The notes: a model not told the origin generated them from the letters alone. 59,003 bases of DNA from Bacteriovorax sp. (GCA_014378525.1 JACMNL010000114.1:1-59003), one strand, 5' to 3'; positions 32,504-42,500 are shown, numbered from the stretch's first letter. Numbers and translations: made by a program.

Positions 32504-33907
32504 TTAATTTAATTCGTACGATTCGATCTCTTTTAATTTTCTATAAAGAGTTTTACGGTCGATATCAAGCTCCTTCGCAGTCTGCTCTTTAGCATAGTTG
32601 TTGCGCTTGAAAATAAACTCGATATATTTTTTGCTTACGTCTTCTAAAGTCATCAGAGAATTCACAGTGAAAAGTGCATTGCTGCCTCCTCCTTCTGTTT
32701 TTCCTTCACTCGCGGTATGATCATGTGTTGGCAGATCATCCACTTCAATCAGGTCACTTGTTGCCAGAACAACTGCTCTTTCGATTGCGTTTTCCAGCTC
32801 ACGAACGTTCCCTTGCCATGGAAGACCTTCAAGCTTTTTGATGGCCTCTTTAGAAAACCCTTTAAGGTTTACATTGTTCATCAAAGAAAATTTTTTCAAA
32901 AAGTATTCTGACAGAGGAAGAATATCTTCCTTTCTGTCTCTTAGTGGTGGCATATAAATAGGAATAACATTTAATCTAAAGAACAAGTCTTCTCTAAATC
33001 TTCCCGCTTCCACTTCTTTCTTTAAATTCTTGTGAGTCGCACAGATGATTCTCGCCGTGATATCTCTCGGCTGGTTTTCACCAATACGTTTAATTTTTCT
33101 TTCCTGTAATACACGTAAAAGTTTTGCCTGTAGAGGAAGTGCTAAATCGCCAATCTCATCAAGAAAAAGTGTTCCGTTATTCGCTTCTTCGAATAAACCA
33201 ATTTTACTTCCCATCGCTCCAGTGAAAGCACCCTTGGCGTAACCAAAAAGCTCAGACTCTAAAAGATTTTCCGGAATAGCAGAACAGTTAATCGCAACGA
33301 ATGGCTGGTTTTTTCTTTCGCCAAGGTCATGGACAGCTTTAGCTACAACTTCCTTACCAGATCCAGATTCACCGCTAATAATAATATTTGCTTGAGAACT
33401 TGAAACTCTCTTGGCCAATTCCATCGCCTGTTTAAATCCAGGAGAGCGACCTATGACTCCTTTAAGGCCCAGGAAATCCTGTTCATTAAAAAGTGATTTC
33501 AAATTCGTATTCTCTGTCTGCACCTGGTTTAAAAATAGTGCACGTTGAACTGAAATTAACAATTGTGGAAAATGCAGAGGCTTCAATACGAAGTCATAAG
33601 CACCAGCTTCAATCGCTTCAAGAGAAACTTCTAAACTTCCTTCTGCAGTCATAAGAATAATCGGCAGTACCATATTTAATTTTCTAATTCTCTTAATGAA
33701 ATCCACACCAGTCATAACTGGAAGTTTGAAATCTGAAAGTACAACATCGACAGTTACCTTACGATTTTCTATTTCCTCAAGAGCGATTCGTGCGTCTTCG
33801 TATGTAACTACGTTGTAGCCTCTTTGCTTGAAAAATGAACAAAGAAGATCCAACAAATCCGGGTCATCATCAATGATCATGAGGGTAGATAGTTTTTTTG
33901 GTTTCAT
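32504..33907 (-). CDS. NtrC-family sigma-54 response-regulator activator
   Basis: The protein (467 residues from the preferred start) has a receiver domain with Asp59 in VVLSDFKLP, a central AAA+ domain with Walker A GESGSGKE, the sigma-54 contact loop GAFTGA (in ELFGYAKGAFTGAMGSK), Walker B FLDEIGD and an R finger region, and a C-terminal Fis-type helix-turn-helix (TAKELDIDRKTLYRKL). It activates sigma-54 promoters from upstream sites when phosphorylated. The ATG at 33905-33907 directly precedes the receiver; the frame is open 25 codons further but without family-like sequence. It lies between two sigma-54-type promoters (32412 and 34022) and is the candidate master regulator of the island. 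Confidence 0.95.
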   Translation of the reverse strand: MKPKKLSTLMIIDDDPDLLDLLCSFFKQRGYNVVTYEDARIALEEIENRKVTVDVVLSDFKLPVMTGVDFIKRIRKLNMVLPIILMTAEGSLEVSLEAIEAGAYDFVLKPLHFPQLLISVQRALFLNQVQTENTNLKSLFNEQDFLGLKGVIGRSPGFKQAMELAKRVSSSQANIIISGESGSGKEVVAKAVHDLGERKNQPFVAINCSAIPENLLESELFGYAKGAFTGAMGSKIGLFEEANNGTLFLDEIGDLALPLQAKLLRVLQERKIKRIGENQPRDITARIICATHKNLKKEVEAGRFREDLFFRLNVIPIYMPPLRDRKEDILPLSEYFLKKFSLMNNVNLKGFSKEAIKKLEGLPWQGNVRELENAIERAVVLATSDLIEVDDLPTHDHTASEGKTEGGGSNALFTVNSLMTLEDVSKKYIEFIFKRNNYAKEQTAKELDIDRKTLYRKLKEIESYELN

Positions 33908-33946
33908 GGGGTATTTTTTCCATTTGGGGTTTTTAGGTCTAGTCTC

Positions 33947-33969
33947 GGGATTATTGTGGCATAATTCCC
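33947..33969 (+). promoter_or_regulatory. Inverted repeat, possible activator-binding site
   Basis: GGGATTAT / ATAATTCCC arms around TGTGGC lie about 55-75 bases upstream of the -24 element at 34022 and just upstream of the activator gene. This is a typical enhancer position. Inference only. Confidence 0.4.
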
Positions 33970-34021
33970 ATACTCTCGTCAACCCCTCTTTTATAACATG
34001 CCGAAATTCTGATATGCAAAG

Positions 34022-34036
34022 ATGGCATAGTATCTG
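34022..34036 (+). promoter_or_regulatory. Sigma-54-type promoter for DUF1328 copy 2
   Basis: TGGCATAGTATCTGC, nearly identical in conserved positions to the site of the other DUF1328 gene. Predicted start near 34048; AAGGAG precedes the ATG at 34082. Confidence 0.75.
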
Positions 34037-34081
34037 CTGTAGATAACATGAGTTCTAATAACTCTTATAAAGGAGATTTAT

Positions 34082-34264
34082 ATGTTACGCGCTGCTATCA
34101 CGTTTTTCGTACTTGGACTGGTTGCTATGCTTTTTGGAGCTTACGGAATTGCCGGTGTATCAATTGAAGTAGGTAAAGTTCTACTAATGGTATTCATCGT
34201 TTTAGCGATCCTAACATTCGTAGTTGGTCTGATCAGAGGCGGCGGATCTAAGAGAATCCCGTAG
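34082..34264 (+). CDS. DUF1328 small membrane protein (copy 2)
   Basis: The 60-residue two-helix membrane protein (MLRAAITFFVLGLVAMLFGAY..., GIAGVSIEVGK, second helix, basic GGGSKRIP tail) is a close paralogue of the 22152-22337 product and fits DUF1328 better. AAGGAG lies six bases before the ATG. Function unknown; stress-linked by its promoter. Confidence 0.87.
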   Translation: MLRAAITFFVLGLVAMLFGAYGIAGVSIEVGKVLLMVFIVLAILTFVVGLIRGGGSKRIP

Positions 34265-34284
34265 TCAATAAAACTTAAGTATTA

Positions 34285-34319
34285 GGGTCCTCTTTACCCT
34301 GCAAAGTAGATGAGGACCC
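34285..34319 (+). other. Hairpin after DUF1328 copy 2
   Basis: GGGTCCTC / GAGGACCC eight-base stem with a 19-base loop, no T tract. It may stop or protect the upstream transcript. Confidence 0.45.
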
Positions 34320-34442
34320 ATATACTATGCTGAAAACCCACATCTTTTTTAAAAGCATCCGAGTTGATAAGAATTTGTCATAGATGGAAAAAAGAAAAAT
34401 ATTTCAGTTTCAAATTACTCTTCTCACACCTAGGAATTTTTA

Positions 34443-35363
34443 ATGCTGAAATCTTTTTGGATCGGCACCTTTCTTGTATTTTTTCCTCTAAAACTTTATT
34501 CCCAAGAAGTACACCCCGCTAAAAATAAAACTATTGAAACAAAATCTACCGATTCACAATCTATAGACAATCCAGGGGTTCCCCCAGTTACTAAAAAGGA
34601 AGAAAAAGCTACCGTTGAAGAATTAAAAGCAGAACAAACTCAAAGTATACAAAATGCTTCTAAAGAATTATTTGGAAATGATTCTTCCAATAAATTCTCT
34701 CTTTACCAGCCTTCGTATTTTATCTTCGGTAAAGAAAATTTAAAAATGCAATTTAGTGCGAAATATAAAGTCGCAAAAACATATAACTTATTCCTGGGTT
34801 ACACTCAGCTGATGTTCTGGAATATTTATGACTCTTCTGCCCCCTTTGATGACATCAATTACAATCCTGAAGTATTTTACAGAATCATTGAAGACCAGAA
34901 CAATTTCTTGCGCTCAATTGATATAGGAATGCTCCACACTTCAAACGGTGAAGATGGAGATAAATCGCGATCAATAAACCGTATTTTCGTAAAAACCAAT
35001 TTTGCGACCAGCATTGGGAAACACAATATTCTGGGAGAATTAAAAATTCAGGATATCTTCGGTAAATCTTCCTTCAACAACGATATTGTCGACTACATGG
35101 GTTACTGGGAATTAAAAATGATTTTTACTCACTTCGTGACATGGGGATCTTCAAGAATTGATCTTCAATACAAGCTGAATGCAGGTAAAAAAATTTTTAA
35201 TATTGAAAAAGGTGGCCGTGAACTTGGCATTCTTTACAATCTTGGATCAGAAAACTTCAATCCAACTTTCTATGTTCAATACTACAGTGGATATGCAGAG
35301 AGCCTGCTTCATTATAACAAGAAAGTAAGTCAGGTGCGTGGCGGGCTTCTTCTATACTTTTAA
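34443..35363 (+). CDS. pldA: Outer-membrane phospholipase A1 (PldA-like)
   Basis: The 306-residue product has a signal peptide (MLKSFWIGTFLVFFPLKLYS), a charged Lys/Thr-rich linker to about 80, then a 12-strand-type barrel with family landmarks: KMQFSAKYKV, GYTQLMFWNIY, NYNPEVFY, and the catalytic block GMLHTSNGEDGDKSRSINR. His165, Ser167 and Asn179 keep exactly the 2- and 12-residue spacing of the E. coli triad His142/Ser144/Asn156. It would hydrolyse phospholipids in the outer membrane, and in a predator could attack prey membranes. Monocistronic, ending at a bidirectional terminator. Confidence 0.88.
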   Translation: MLKSFWIGTFLVFFPLKLYSQEVHPAKNKTIETKSTDSQSIDNPGVPPVTKKEEKATVEELKAEQTQSIQNASKELFGNDSSNKFSLYQPSYFIFGKENLKMQFSAKYKVAKTYNLFLGYTQLMFWNIYDSSAPFDDINYNPEVFYRIIEDQNNFLRSIDIGMLHTSNGEDGDKSRSINRIFVKTNFATSIGKHNILGELKIQDIFGKSSFNNDIVDYMGYWELKMIFTHFVTWGSSRIDLQYKLNAGKKIFNIEKGGRELGILYNLGSENFNPTFYVQYYSGYAESLLHYNKKVSQVRGGLLLYF

Positions 35364-35370
35364 AATTCCA

Positions 35371-35405
35371 AAAAAAAGGCCACTCAAATGAGTGGCCCTT
35401 TTTTA
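35371..35405. terminator. Bidirectional terminator
   Basis: GGCCACTC-AAAT-GAGTGGCC stem flanked by A and T tracts between convergent genes. Confidence 0.92.
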
Positions 35406-35423
35406 TCTAATAATTCTTAAAAA

Positions 35424-36719
35424 CTATTTTGATTGAACATCAAGAACCTTCGCTTGAGAAGCATTAAGGAACTGACCTTTGAATACCGGTGATGTTCCTG
35501 AAATATCAGTTACACCAAGAGTAAGCTTTCTTTCGTTTCTAGCGTCTACAAGAGATACGATCCCTTTAGCTGAATCAACAGAAACTTTTGAGAAAGAGAT
35601 TAGAGCGTTATCACTTACAAGTGATCCTTCGTAAACAGCTTTGTTTTCTTCAGATCTTTTTGTAATGTTTAAAGTCATGTCGTAGTTTCCAACCTTAACC
35701 GAGTGTTGACCAAGAACTTGTTCGATTGTTACGCCTTCAACATTTCCTTGTCCGTAAACAGTGATGTTTGACTGAGCAAGTTTTCCTTTGAAAGTTGCTT
35801 TACCGTAACGAGCAGAAGCGAAGTATCCTTTTACAGTTCCAGAAGCTCTGTCTAGTTCCATTTTAAAGTATGGAGACTGGATGTCCTGGTTGTTGTCATT
35901 GTTGTAAACAGCTTCGTTAGAGAAGAATGTAGATCCTAGAAGTCCAGCTTGTTTAAAAGATACTTTAATGATTCTTGATTCAGAAGCCACAAAGTTAACA
36001 ACAAGAGCGTCTCTATCAGTAGACTCCATAACAATTACGTTATCGATTCTAAGGTTTTTAGCAACAGTAGCATCGTCGAAAGTTACTTTGTAAATTCCTT
36101 CGTGACCTGGACGTAACTTCATCGCTTTAAGAGTCATGTCTTTAACGATAGCAACACCAGCTTGGTAAAGATAATACTCGTCACCGATTGTGCGTGAGTA
36201 GTCTTTTGCGAATTCAGCAAACTTAATCATTGAATCCATGTCAGCAAGAGTTGTAGCAGTTGCTGCTTTAGAAGATAAAGTCATAAGAAGGTTGTAACGA
36301 CCTGACTGAACTGCTTGTGCTTTATAAAGAGAAACATAAAGATCAGCATCGATTGGAGAGATTTTTACGTAACGTACAGATACGTCACCTAAAAATACTT
36401 TAAGATCTCTACATGACCACTCAGAACAGCCGTCTAGTTTTTCATAAACTGGAGCAAGAACTTGAAGTTCTGTGTAAAGGTTTTTAATAACCGCTTCAGT
36501 TTCATTTTTTGTAACAAGGTCTTTTAAGTAATAAACGAACTCACCACGAGCATCAAGACTTACAGTCTTAAGTACGTCTGTGATAGCTGGATTACAAAGA
36601 AGAGTTCCTTGGTCAGCAAGACATTTTTCAACCATGTCAGTAGCTGGTTTTAAGCTCGCGTTAATAGCGAAGGCCGGGACAGATGCAACAAGTGCAAGAA
36701 CCATTAATAATGTTTTCAT
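35424..36719 (-). CDS. Exported protein of unknown function (431 residues)
   Basis: Unrecognised. Signal peptide MKTLLMVLALVASVPAFA; four cysteines occur early in the mature chain (residues 33-107); the second half (about 215-431) is beta-rich with regular short strands, for example KVSFKQAGLLGSTFF, ARYGKATFKGKLAQSNITVYG, suggesting a beta-sandwich or barrel-like domain. Codons favour C-ending forms for Asn, Phe and Ile more than flanking genes, hinting at high expression. It follows the first TolC-like gene by 15 bases and is the end of that operon. Confidence 0.8.
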   Translation of the reverse strand: MKTLLMVLALVASVPAFAINASLKPATDMVEKCLADQGTLLCNPAITDVLKTVSLDARGEFVYYLKDLVTKNETEAVIKNLYTELQVLAPVYEKLDGCSEWSCRDLKVFLGDVSVRYVKISPIDADLYVSLYKAQAVQSGRYNLLMTLSSKAATATTLADMDSMIKFAEFAKDYSRTIGDEYYLYQAGVAIVKDMTLKAMKLRPGHEGIYKVTFDDATVAKNLRIDNVIVMESTDRDALVVNFVASESRIIKVSFKQAGLLGSTFFSNEAVYNNDNNQDIQSPYFKMELDRASGTVKGYFASARYGKATFKGKLAQSNITVYGQGNVEGVTIEQVLGQHSVKVGNYDMTLNITKRSEENKAVYEGSLVSDNALISFSKVSVDSAKGIVSLVDARNERKLTLGVTDISGTSPVFKGQFLNASQAKVLDVQSK

Positions 36720-36734
36720 ATTTACCTCAGTTTA

Positions 36735-38243
36735 TTATAAATCAAATTTTACGCTAAATTCGTGACCGTTATCTAACTTAACCATAGCTGTCCCTGCAAG
36801 TTTCGCTGGAGATCCAGCAACCATTACAGAGTAATTCTTCTTACCATTGTCAGAAGAAGCATCAGCGATTCCAGATGTCGAGAAGACATAGTCAACACTT
36901 GATACAGTTCCAATTTTTGGTGAGCTTAGTAAAAGAGTTGTTGAACCGTTAACGTCTTTTCTAACAACTTTGAAGTCTGCTGCTTCTAATTGGTATAGAG
37001 GGTTAGTTTCAATCTGACCTTGTACTGGAGCAGAAGCTACAGTTCCAGCTTCTTTTACATCAAAGTTTGCAGAGTTCGAGAAGTCGTCAAGAGCTGACCA
37101 TGCAGCATAGTGAGCAACAACTTTTGATCTGAAGTCACGAATCGCTCCAAGTGCTGTTTCAATTGCAGAGTCTTCGCTTAATTGTCCCATTTGGAAAGAC
37201 TCATAAGTGTCAGCGTACATTTGAAGAGACTCAGTAGAGATTGAGTTGTAATTAGAAAGAACGTCTAGAGAAGAATCTAACTTGTTAAGTTGAAGAAGTA
37301 CGTTTGTTCTAACTTCTAACTCAGTTGATTGTTGTCTTAGATCAGCAATGTTTTCTTCGTTCTTCGCATCTTTAATTCTTCTCTTGTAAGAGAAGTTTAA
37401 TCCTGCGAAAGAAAGGATCGACCATTGAACTTGTTTTACGTTAGCGATTGAAGCACGGTGAAGGTTGATCGAAGCTTTGTACTTGTCGCTGTTAATAACA
37501 GAGAAGTCTTGAAGCTTACCTTGATCAAGGTTAGTCGTGATTGATTTATCAAGTAATGTAGAGATTTGAGCAAGTTCATACTTTGATCCATCAGTTGTAC
37601 TGATAAGAGTTCTGATTGCTGCAAGTTCTGCTACGTACATGTTGTAGATATCTACGCGTTCCATACCAAGACGAAGTTCCCATTTTTTAAGGTCAGCGAT
37701 TCTTTCAGGAGAGAATTTTCTGTCTACCCATTTCGCTTCCTGGTAAGAAAGGATTGAGCTTTCCTGATCGATTGTCTTTAGGATTACTTCGTGAGTAAGA
37801 ATATCGTAGTAAAGGTGAGCAAGTTCATTGTTCACTTGAGCACGAGCATCTTGAAGGTTGTAATAAGCAACTTTCGAAAGATATTTATTCTTAGATACAT
37901 TGTAAATTTTTGTAGGAATTGAAGTTACAGCCTCGATTGCGATTGGTGCCCAGAAGTAACTTAATCCGATAGCAACTCCTAAAAGTTGTCCAGTTGTGAT
38001 CGGGTTAAACTGTGCTCTTGCAACAGAGATGTTTTTCTTAGCGATAAGATAATTTTCGAAAGCTACGTCAACGTCAGTGTTTCTGTCGTTAGCTACTTTT
38101 TTCATTTCAACAAGGTTTTTACGGCCTGCTGAATTTTGAAGCATAGACTCAAGGTCTGGCTTCAGGTTCGGAAGTGGGCTTACAAGCTCTGCTTGCGCCA
38201 CACCCATCGAGAGCACTAGTGCTAATATTAATAATTTTTTCAT
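36735..38243 (-). CDS. TolC-like outer-membrane-factor protein A
   Basis: The 502-residue product has signal peptide MKKLLILALVLSMGVAQA, then long helical stretches with the alternating ARAQFNP / LAHLYYDILTHEVILKTIDQE pattern of TolC-family channels, and a second helical half (YADTYESFQMGQLSEDSAIETA). A C-terminal 120-residue Ser/Gly-rich beta region goes beyond the usual TolC end. Its neighbour 38273-39427 is similar in order, so the pair arose by duplication. No membrane-fusion or inner-membrane pump gene is adjacent. Role in export is inferred. Confidence 0.65.
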   Translation of the reverse strand: MKKLLILALVLSMGVAQAELVSPLPNLKPDLESMLQNSAGRKNLVEMKKVANDRNTDVDVAFENYLIAKKNISVARAQFNPITTGQLLGVAIGLSYFWAPIAIEAVTSIPTKIYNVSKNKYLSKVAYYNLQDARAQVNNELAHLYYDILTHEVILKTIDQESSILSYQEAKWVDRKFSPERIADLKKWELRLGMERVDIYNMYVAELAAIRTLISTTDGSKYELAQISTLLDKSITTNLDQGKLQDFSVINSDKYKASINLHRASIANVKQVQWSILSFAGLNFSYKRRIKDAKNEENIADLRQQSTELEVRTNVLLQLNKLDSSLDVLSNYNSISTESLQMYADTYESFQMGQLSEDSAIETALGAIRDFRSKVVAHYAAWSALDDFSNSANFDVKEAGTVASAPVQGQIETNPLYQLEAADFKVVRKDVNGSTTLLLSSPKIGTVSSVDYVFSTSGIADASSDNGKKNYSVMVAGSPAKLAGTAMVKLDNGHEFSVKFDL

Positions 38244-38272
38244 ATAATCTACCCTTTACTTAACTTTTATAA

Positions 38273-39427
38273 TTATGAACGTGGAACAACGTTAGTCATC
38301 ATGTTTGCACCAAGAAGACGCTTAAGTTTAATGTATCTCATTTCAAGTTCGTACTTCTCTTTAGAAGCTTCTCTCTCAGCGTACATTAAGTTAAGTTCAG
38401 CTTTTTTAGTATTGATGAACGAGTTAAGTAGTGACCCTTCTTGTGCTGTAGCTGCTGCGTATTCTGCTTGGGCCATAGTTAAAAGTTGGTCCTGGTATGC
38501 CATTTTTTTCTTTTGTGATTCAATTAGAGCGTACTGAGCTACTACCTGGTTCTGAACTTCGATAATAGATTTTTTCTTATTAAGCTGGATCTTTGTTACT
38601 TCGTCTTTAGCGATAGAAACTCTTGCGAAGTAATCAAATCCTACACCTGACCAAGAAATCCAAGAAACCGCTACACCACGTTTTTGTTTTTGAGCAGCAT
38701 CTACTAAGTGATCAAATTGAGCAACTTCAAGTGAGTTGTTAACTGCGATTGTAGCAGCTTCAGAAGCAGTTGCAGGGTAATCAAGACCTTCATTGTAGAA
38801 AGCAAGGTTATCAAGAGCAAGTGTATCTGTGTTGTCTTTTACCTGAAGGATTAACTTAAGAGCGTATTCTTCAGTTTGTAGAAGTTCAGTTCCGTTTACT
38901 GCTTGAGTCTTTGCAGTAACTACTGCTCTTTGAGCTGCATAGTACTGAGAGAAATCAATTGCACCAAGATCGTAAGCTTCTTGTGAGCGAGCTGCGATTT
39001 CGTTTACGATTGCAGTTTCTTTGTTGAATGAATCAACCATTTCATTGTGGTATTGGTATAAGAAGAAAGTGTTTTCTAAATCTTCAAGAAGGTTTTTCTT
39101 AACGATAGACTTGTTAACGTCTGCTGCTTTAGCAAGATCTTTTGCTGCTGCTGCTTCAAAGAATCTTGACGGCTCAGGAACGATTGATCTTAGGATCGTG
39201 TATTGATAGTCAAAAAGTAACATATCAATTGAAATCGAAGGAAGTAGGCTAAGACTTTTTGCTTGCGCTTGAGTCTTAACTAACACGTATTGTTCATACG
39301 CAATAGAAACTTTAATGTTGTTTTGAGCAACTTGCTTTTTAGCTTGTTCTAACGAGTATTGTTCACCAGCAAATAACTGCGTAGAGAACAGCCCCATCAT
39401 CACCACGAAACCGATAATCTTTTTCAT
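38273..39427 (-). CDS. TolC-like outer-membrane-factor protein B
   Basis: The 384-residue protein has signal peptide MKKIIGFVVMMGLFSTQLFA, then EQYSLEQAKKQVAQNN, a classical TolC-family opening, and long helices with RSQEAYDLGAIDFSQYYAAQ matching the repeat hinge. The end (EKYELEMRYIKLKRLLG) fits the last helix. The ATG at 39425-39427 has GGAG ten bases upstream; an in-frame codon 36 bases earlier does not. Operon order is this gene, TolC-like A (gap 29), then the 431-residue protein (gap 15). Codon choice again favours C-ending codons. Confidence 0.75.
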   Translation of the reverse strand: MKKIIGFVVMMGLFSTQLFAGEQYSLEQAKKQVAQNNIKVSIAYEQYVLVKTQAQAKSLSLLPSISIDMLLFDYQYTILRSIVPEPSRFFEAAAAKDLAKAADVNKSIVKKNLLEDLENTFFLYQYHNEMVDSFNKETAIVNEIAARSQEAYDLGAIDFSQYYAAQRAVVTAKTQAVNGTELLQTEEYALKLILQVKDNTDTLALDNLAFYNEGLDYPATASEAATIAVNNSLEVAQFDHLVDAAQKQKRGVAVSWISWSGVGFDYFARVSIAKDEVTKIQLNKKKSIIEVQNQVVAQYALIESQKKKMAYQDQLLTMAQAEYAAATAQEGSLLNSFINTKKAELNLMYAEREASKEKYELEMRYIKLKRLLGANMMTNVVPRS

Positions 39428-39518
39428 ACACTTCTCCAAAAATTTAATACCTATGTTTAGCACGTTTAATTAGGAATCCTTCCACCACTTATTCTTCTAT
39501 GTAAAACTTACTCTCTCT

Positions 39519-42500
39519 CTAATTCGTTCTCGCCCACCAGAAACCAATGTTTTTTCCAATGCCGATTAAGATCCCGTTAAGAACTTCAAAATCAGAAAAA
39601 CTTTTTCGCCAACGAAGGTCTAACAAACTTTCTTTGTTTATCCAAGAGTACTGAGAAAATTGAGGGATCAATTCAGAATTTGAAATACTTATCTGCGATT
39701 TCAAAAGACTGCCGCCCATGCACGAATAATCTCCATAACTTGTACTGAACCTGTAACTTAAGATTTCCTCAGATTTGGTCTGAATCTGACAAAATTCTCC
39801 TTCCGGCAGTAGATCTTTAGGAAGAATTAATTCCTTCGCATCACGAAATGTCCGGAGTATCCCCGTATCTTCTGAAGAAAAATACGCTCCGTCAGATGTT
39901 AAAAATTTTACTGACGAATTTTTTGGAATACCCAGCTCAAGCAGACTTCTATCCCAGGCGTAAAGCTTTGTCTTCGGATTTTGATCCCATACACCACCAG
40001 TCCCAGAAATAAAATAGACCGTATCAGCGTATGTTTTCGTTCCTAATAAAAGATTGCTTAATTTTTGAACTTTAATTTCTGATTGCTCGTTCCAGCTGAT
40101 GGCATAGACTTCAGGAAATTCTAAATTGTATTTCATTTGTAGAATTGCTTTTTTCGAAGCGGCATCTGACCAAAGTACTAGATATTTTTCATCAAAATTT
40201 GGAGCAATTTTCGTCCAGGTTTTTTTCTCGAGATTAACCAGAATACCGTAATACAAATCCTGATTTCTATCTGTATATGAAAGGATTGCATTGGGATATT
40301 TATAAGAAGAAATCTGCACCTGGTTCATATCTTTAAAATCTTCTGAAGTAGGAATTGTCATTGAGACATCGACAGTTCTGTCAAGATCGACAAAGCTCAT
40401 AGTATTTTTATCCATTGCCAGTGTAACGAGTGGTCCTGACTGATAAGTTGCACCTGTATTTTCTTTGATGAACTGGATTTTATCTTCAATGATTCTGAAT
40501 GTGATCAGGCTTGAAGCAAGCGGCTTTCTGAAAATTGTGTAGCCCTGATCTTCTTCGATATATAAAGGGCGCTCTTTCTGAAGATTTAAAAGCATATCAT
40601 CGTCAATGATGGTGATCCACGAGAACGTATCTCCATCAACCAGCATACGTTTGATATTTCCTTTTACGTCGTCGACTTTGTAGACCACACCAGATTTTGT
40701 AAGAACGATTCGTGAATCTGCTGTAGATTCAAAAAGAATTTTGCCAGAATTCATGTCCATAAGTTTCGAATCATCTAAAAGTGCCAGAGCATTTTTAGAA
40801 ATTTTTACTGAATCAAAATATGGAAGTATGCGAGCTTTTATATCTGAAGGAATTTTTCCCCATCTACGTGCAATAGGTGCTCGTGCATCTGAATTGAAAT
40901 AAGGGATAATTTTAAACCATGCTTCTATTGATCTGCTGTCGCCATTAAAGACCAGTTGTTTTTGCCCTTTAGTCGCAAAGAATGTCTCGCATCCTTTAAT
41001 GTCAATCAATGTGCAATAAGTATTGATTTGAGTGAAGAGATTGTTTAAGGCCGCATCCATCGGGTATGTGCTCAACCCTACCCACATGTTAGTTTTCGGG
41101 TGACAGTCTGTACTACACGGATTTTCCGGACGGCCAATGATAGCTTCTCTGTCGTTCAATAATTTTTCAACTGAACCAACCCAGTTAGTGAGAAGTTCAT
41201 TTGAATTAAGTCCCCATCTTCTGGCCGGAGAATCACTTCCAAGGCTGGAAAAAAGATTGTTTTCCATAATGAAGCGAAGACTTGAAAGTTTTAATTTTAC
41301 ACCTTCAACTTCAATCGTTGCATTTCTAAGACCTGCAATCCAGCGGTCGTATAATCCAGGGGAAAGGTTTTCAAATTGTTTTACAAGTGTATCTATATCG
41401 TGAAACTTCTTTAAGAGTTTTGCATCTCTACTTGGAGTTCCCCATTCATCGTCACCCTGGGTTCCGGTAGCGCAATTAATCTTTTTACAGCTGGCATATC
41501 CTTCACTGACAACGTCAATACGTTGAGCTGTATAATTAAGAATATCCTGAACTCCCAGCTGAACTAATTTTAACGGGTCGTAATTTCCTTTCACTCTCGA
41601 AAGAACAAATTCAATGAAGGCAGGAAAATCTGCTTTAATAGTTGTATCGAACTGCTCTAATGAATATGCAGGGCGTGCTTCTTTGGGCTGAAGAATCCAT
41701 TCGCCGTTCTTATTAATTACCGGCCATCTGAATGCCAGAATTTCTTTATCACCTTTTTCCGGCCAGTCCTGGTCTAAAAAAGCTTCTTTCGTTAGTAGTC
41801 TAATAGCGCGCGGGCTGGTTGAAGCTAGTGTGTACAAAGGAAGTTCTGTGATTTCATTATAGTGAGTTTCTGAAATGATCTTCGCGTGGCCTGAACCGTG
41901 GTTCTGGGTAATTATATATGTTCCAGCGACTAACCCATTTTTATCAATTTTGACCGGGAAACCGTCGTTCATAACAGTTCTCGAGCTGGTAAGATTCATG
42001 ACGTAATCTAATGCCGCAAGAAAAAGTTCATCTTCATACCAGTTGTCTGCAGTTCCATATTTTTTCCATTCTTTTCTCATTGAGAACTGTCCGAATAACT
42101 CTCCGGTGTCGGCCACAGTATTGGCAACTGGAAGTGAATTTATTCTAGAAAATATCCAACGAAGTCCAACTAAAGCATCAGCACAGTCCGTTTGAATTTT
42201 GTATTTTTTGTAGAACTCGGGAGTGATTGTTGAAAGCCAAACTCCGTACTTTTGCTCCCATTCATCGCTCCATTGATTTTTTGCAATCCAAAGAACCTGA
42301 TTTTTTTCTTTTCCAAAAAGTTTATCGGAATTATTTTCTACAATTTTTTTAATCGGCCAAGAAGGTAATGACTGAACAGCTGTGTATTCAGGAAAACTGA
42401 TTGAAACATATTTTTCAAGTGAGGCTTTATTCTTGAATGTAAAAGTTGTGACTAAAGACTGGTATTCACCTTTTTGCTGTAAAAACTGTTTCAACAACAG

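Noticed and set aside
34285..34319. Intrinsic terminator after DUF1328 copy 2
   Set aside because: The stem is good, but no T tract follows on either strand, so it is kept only as a hairpin.
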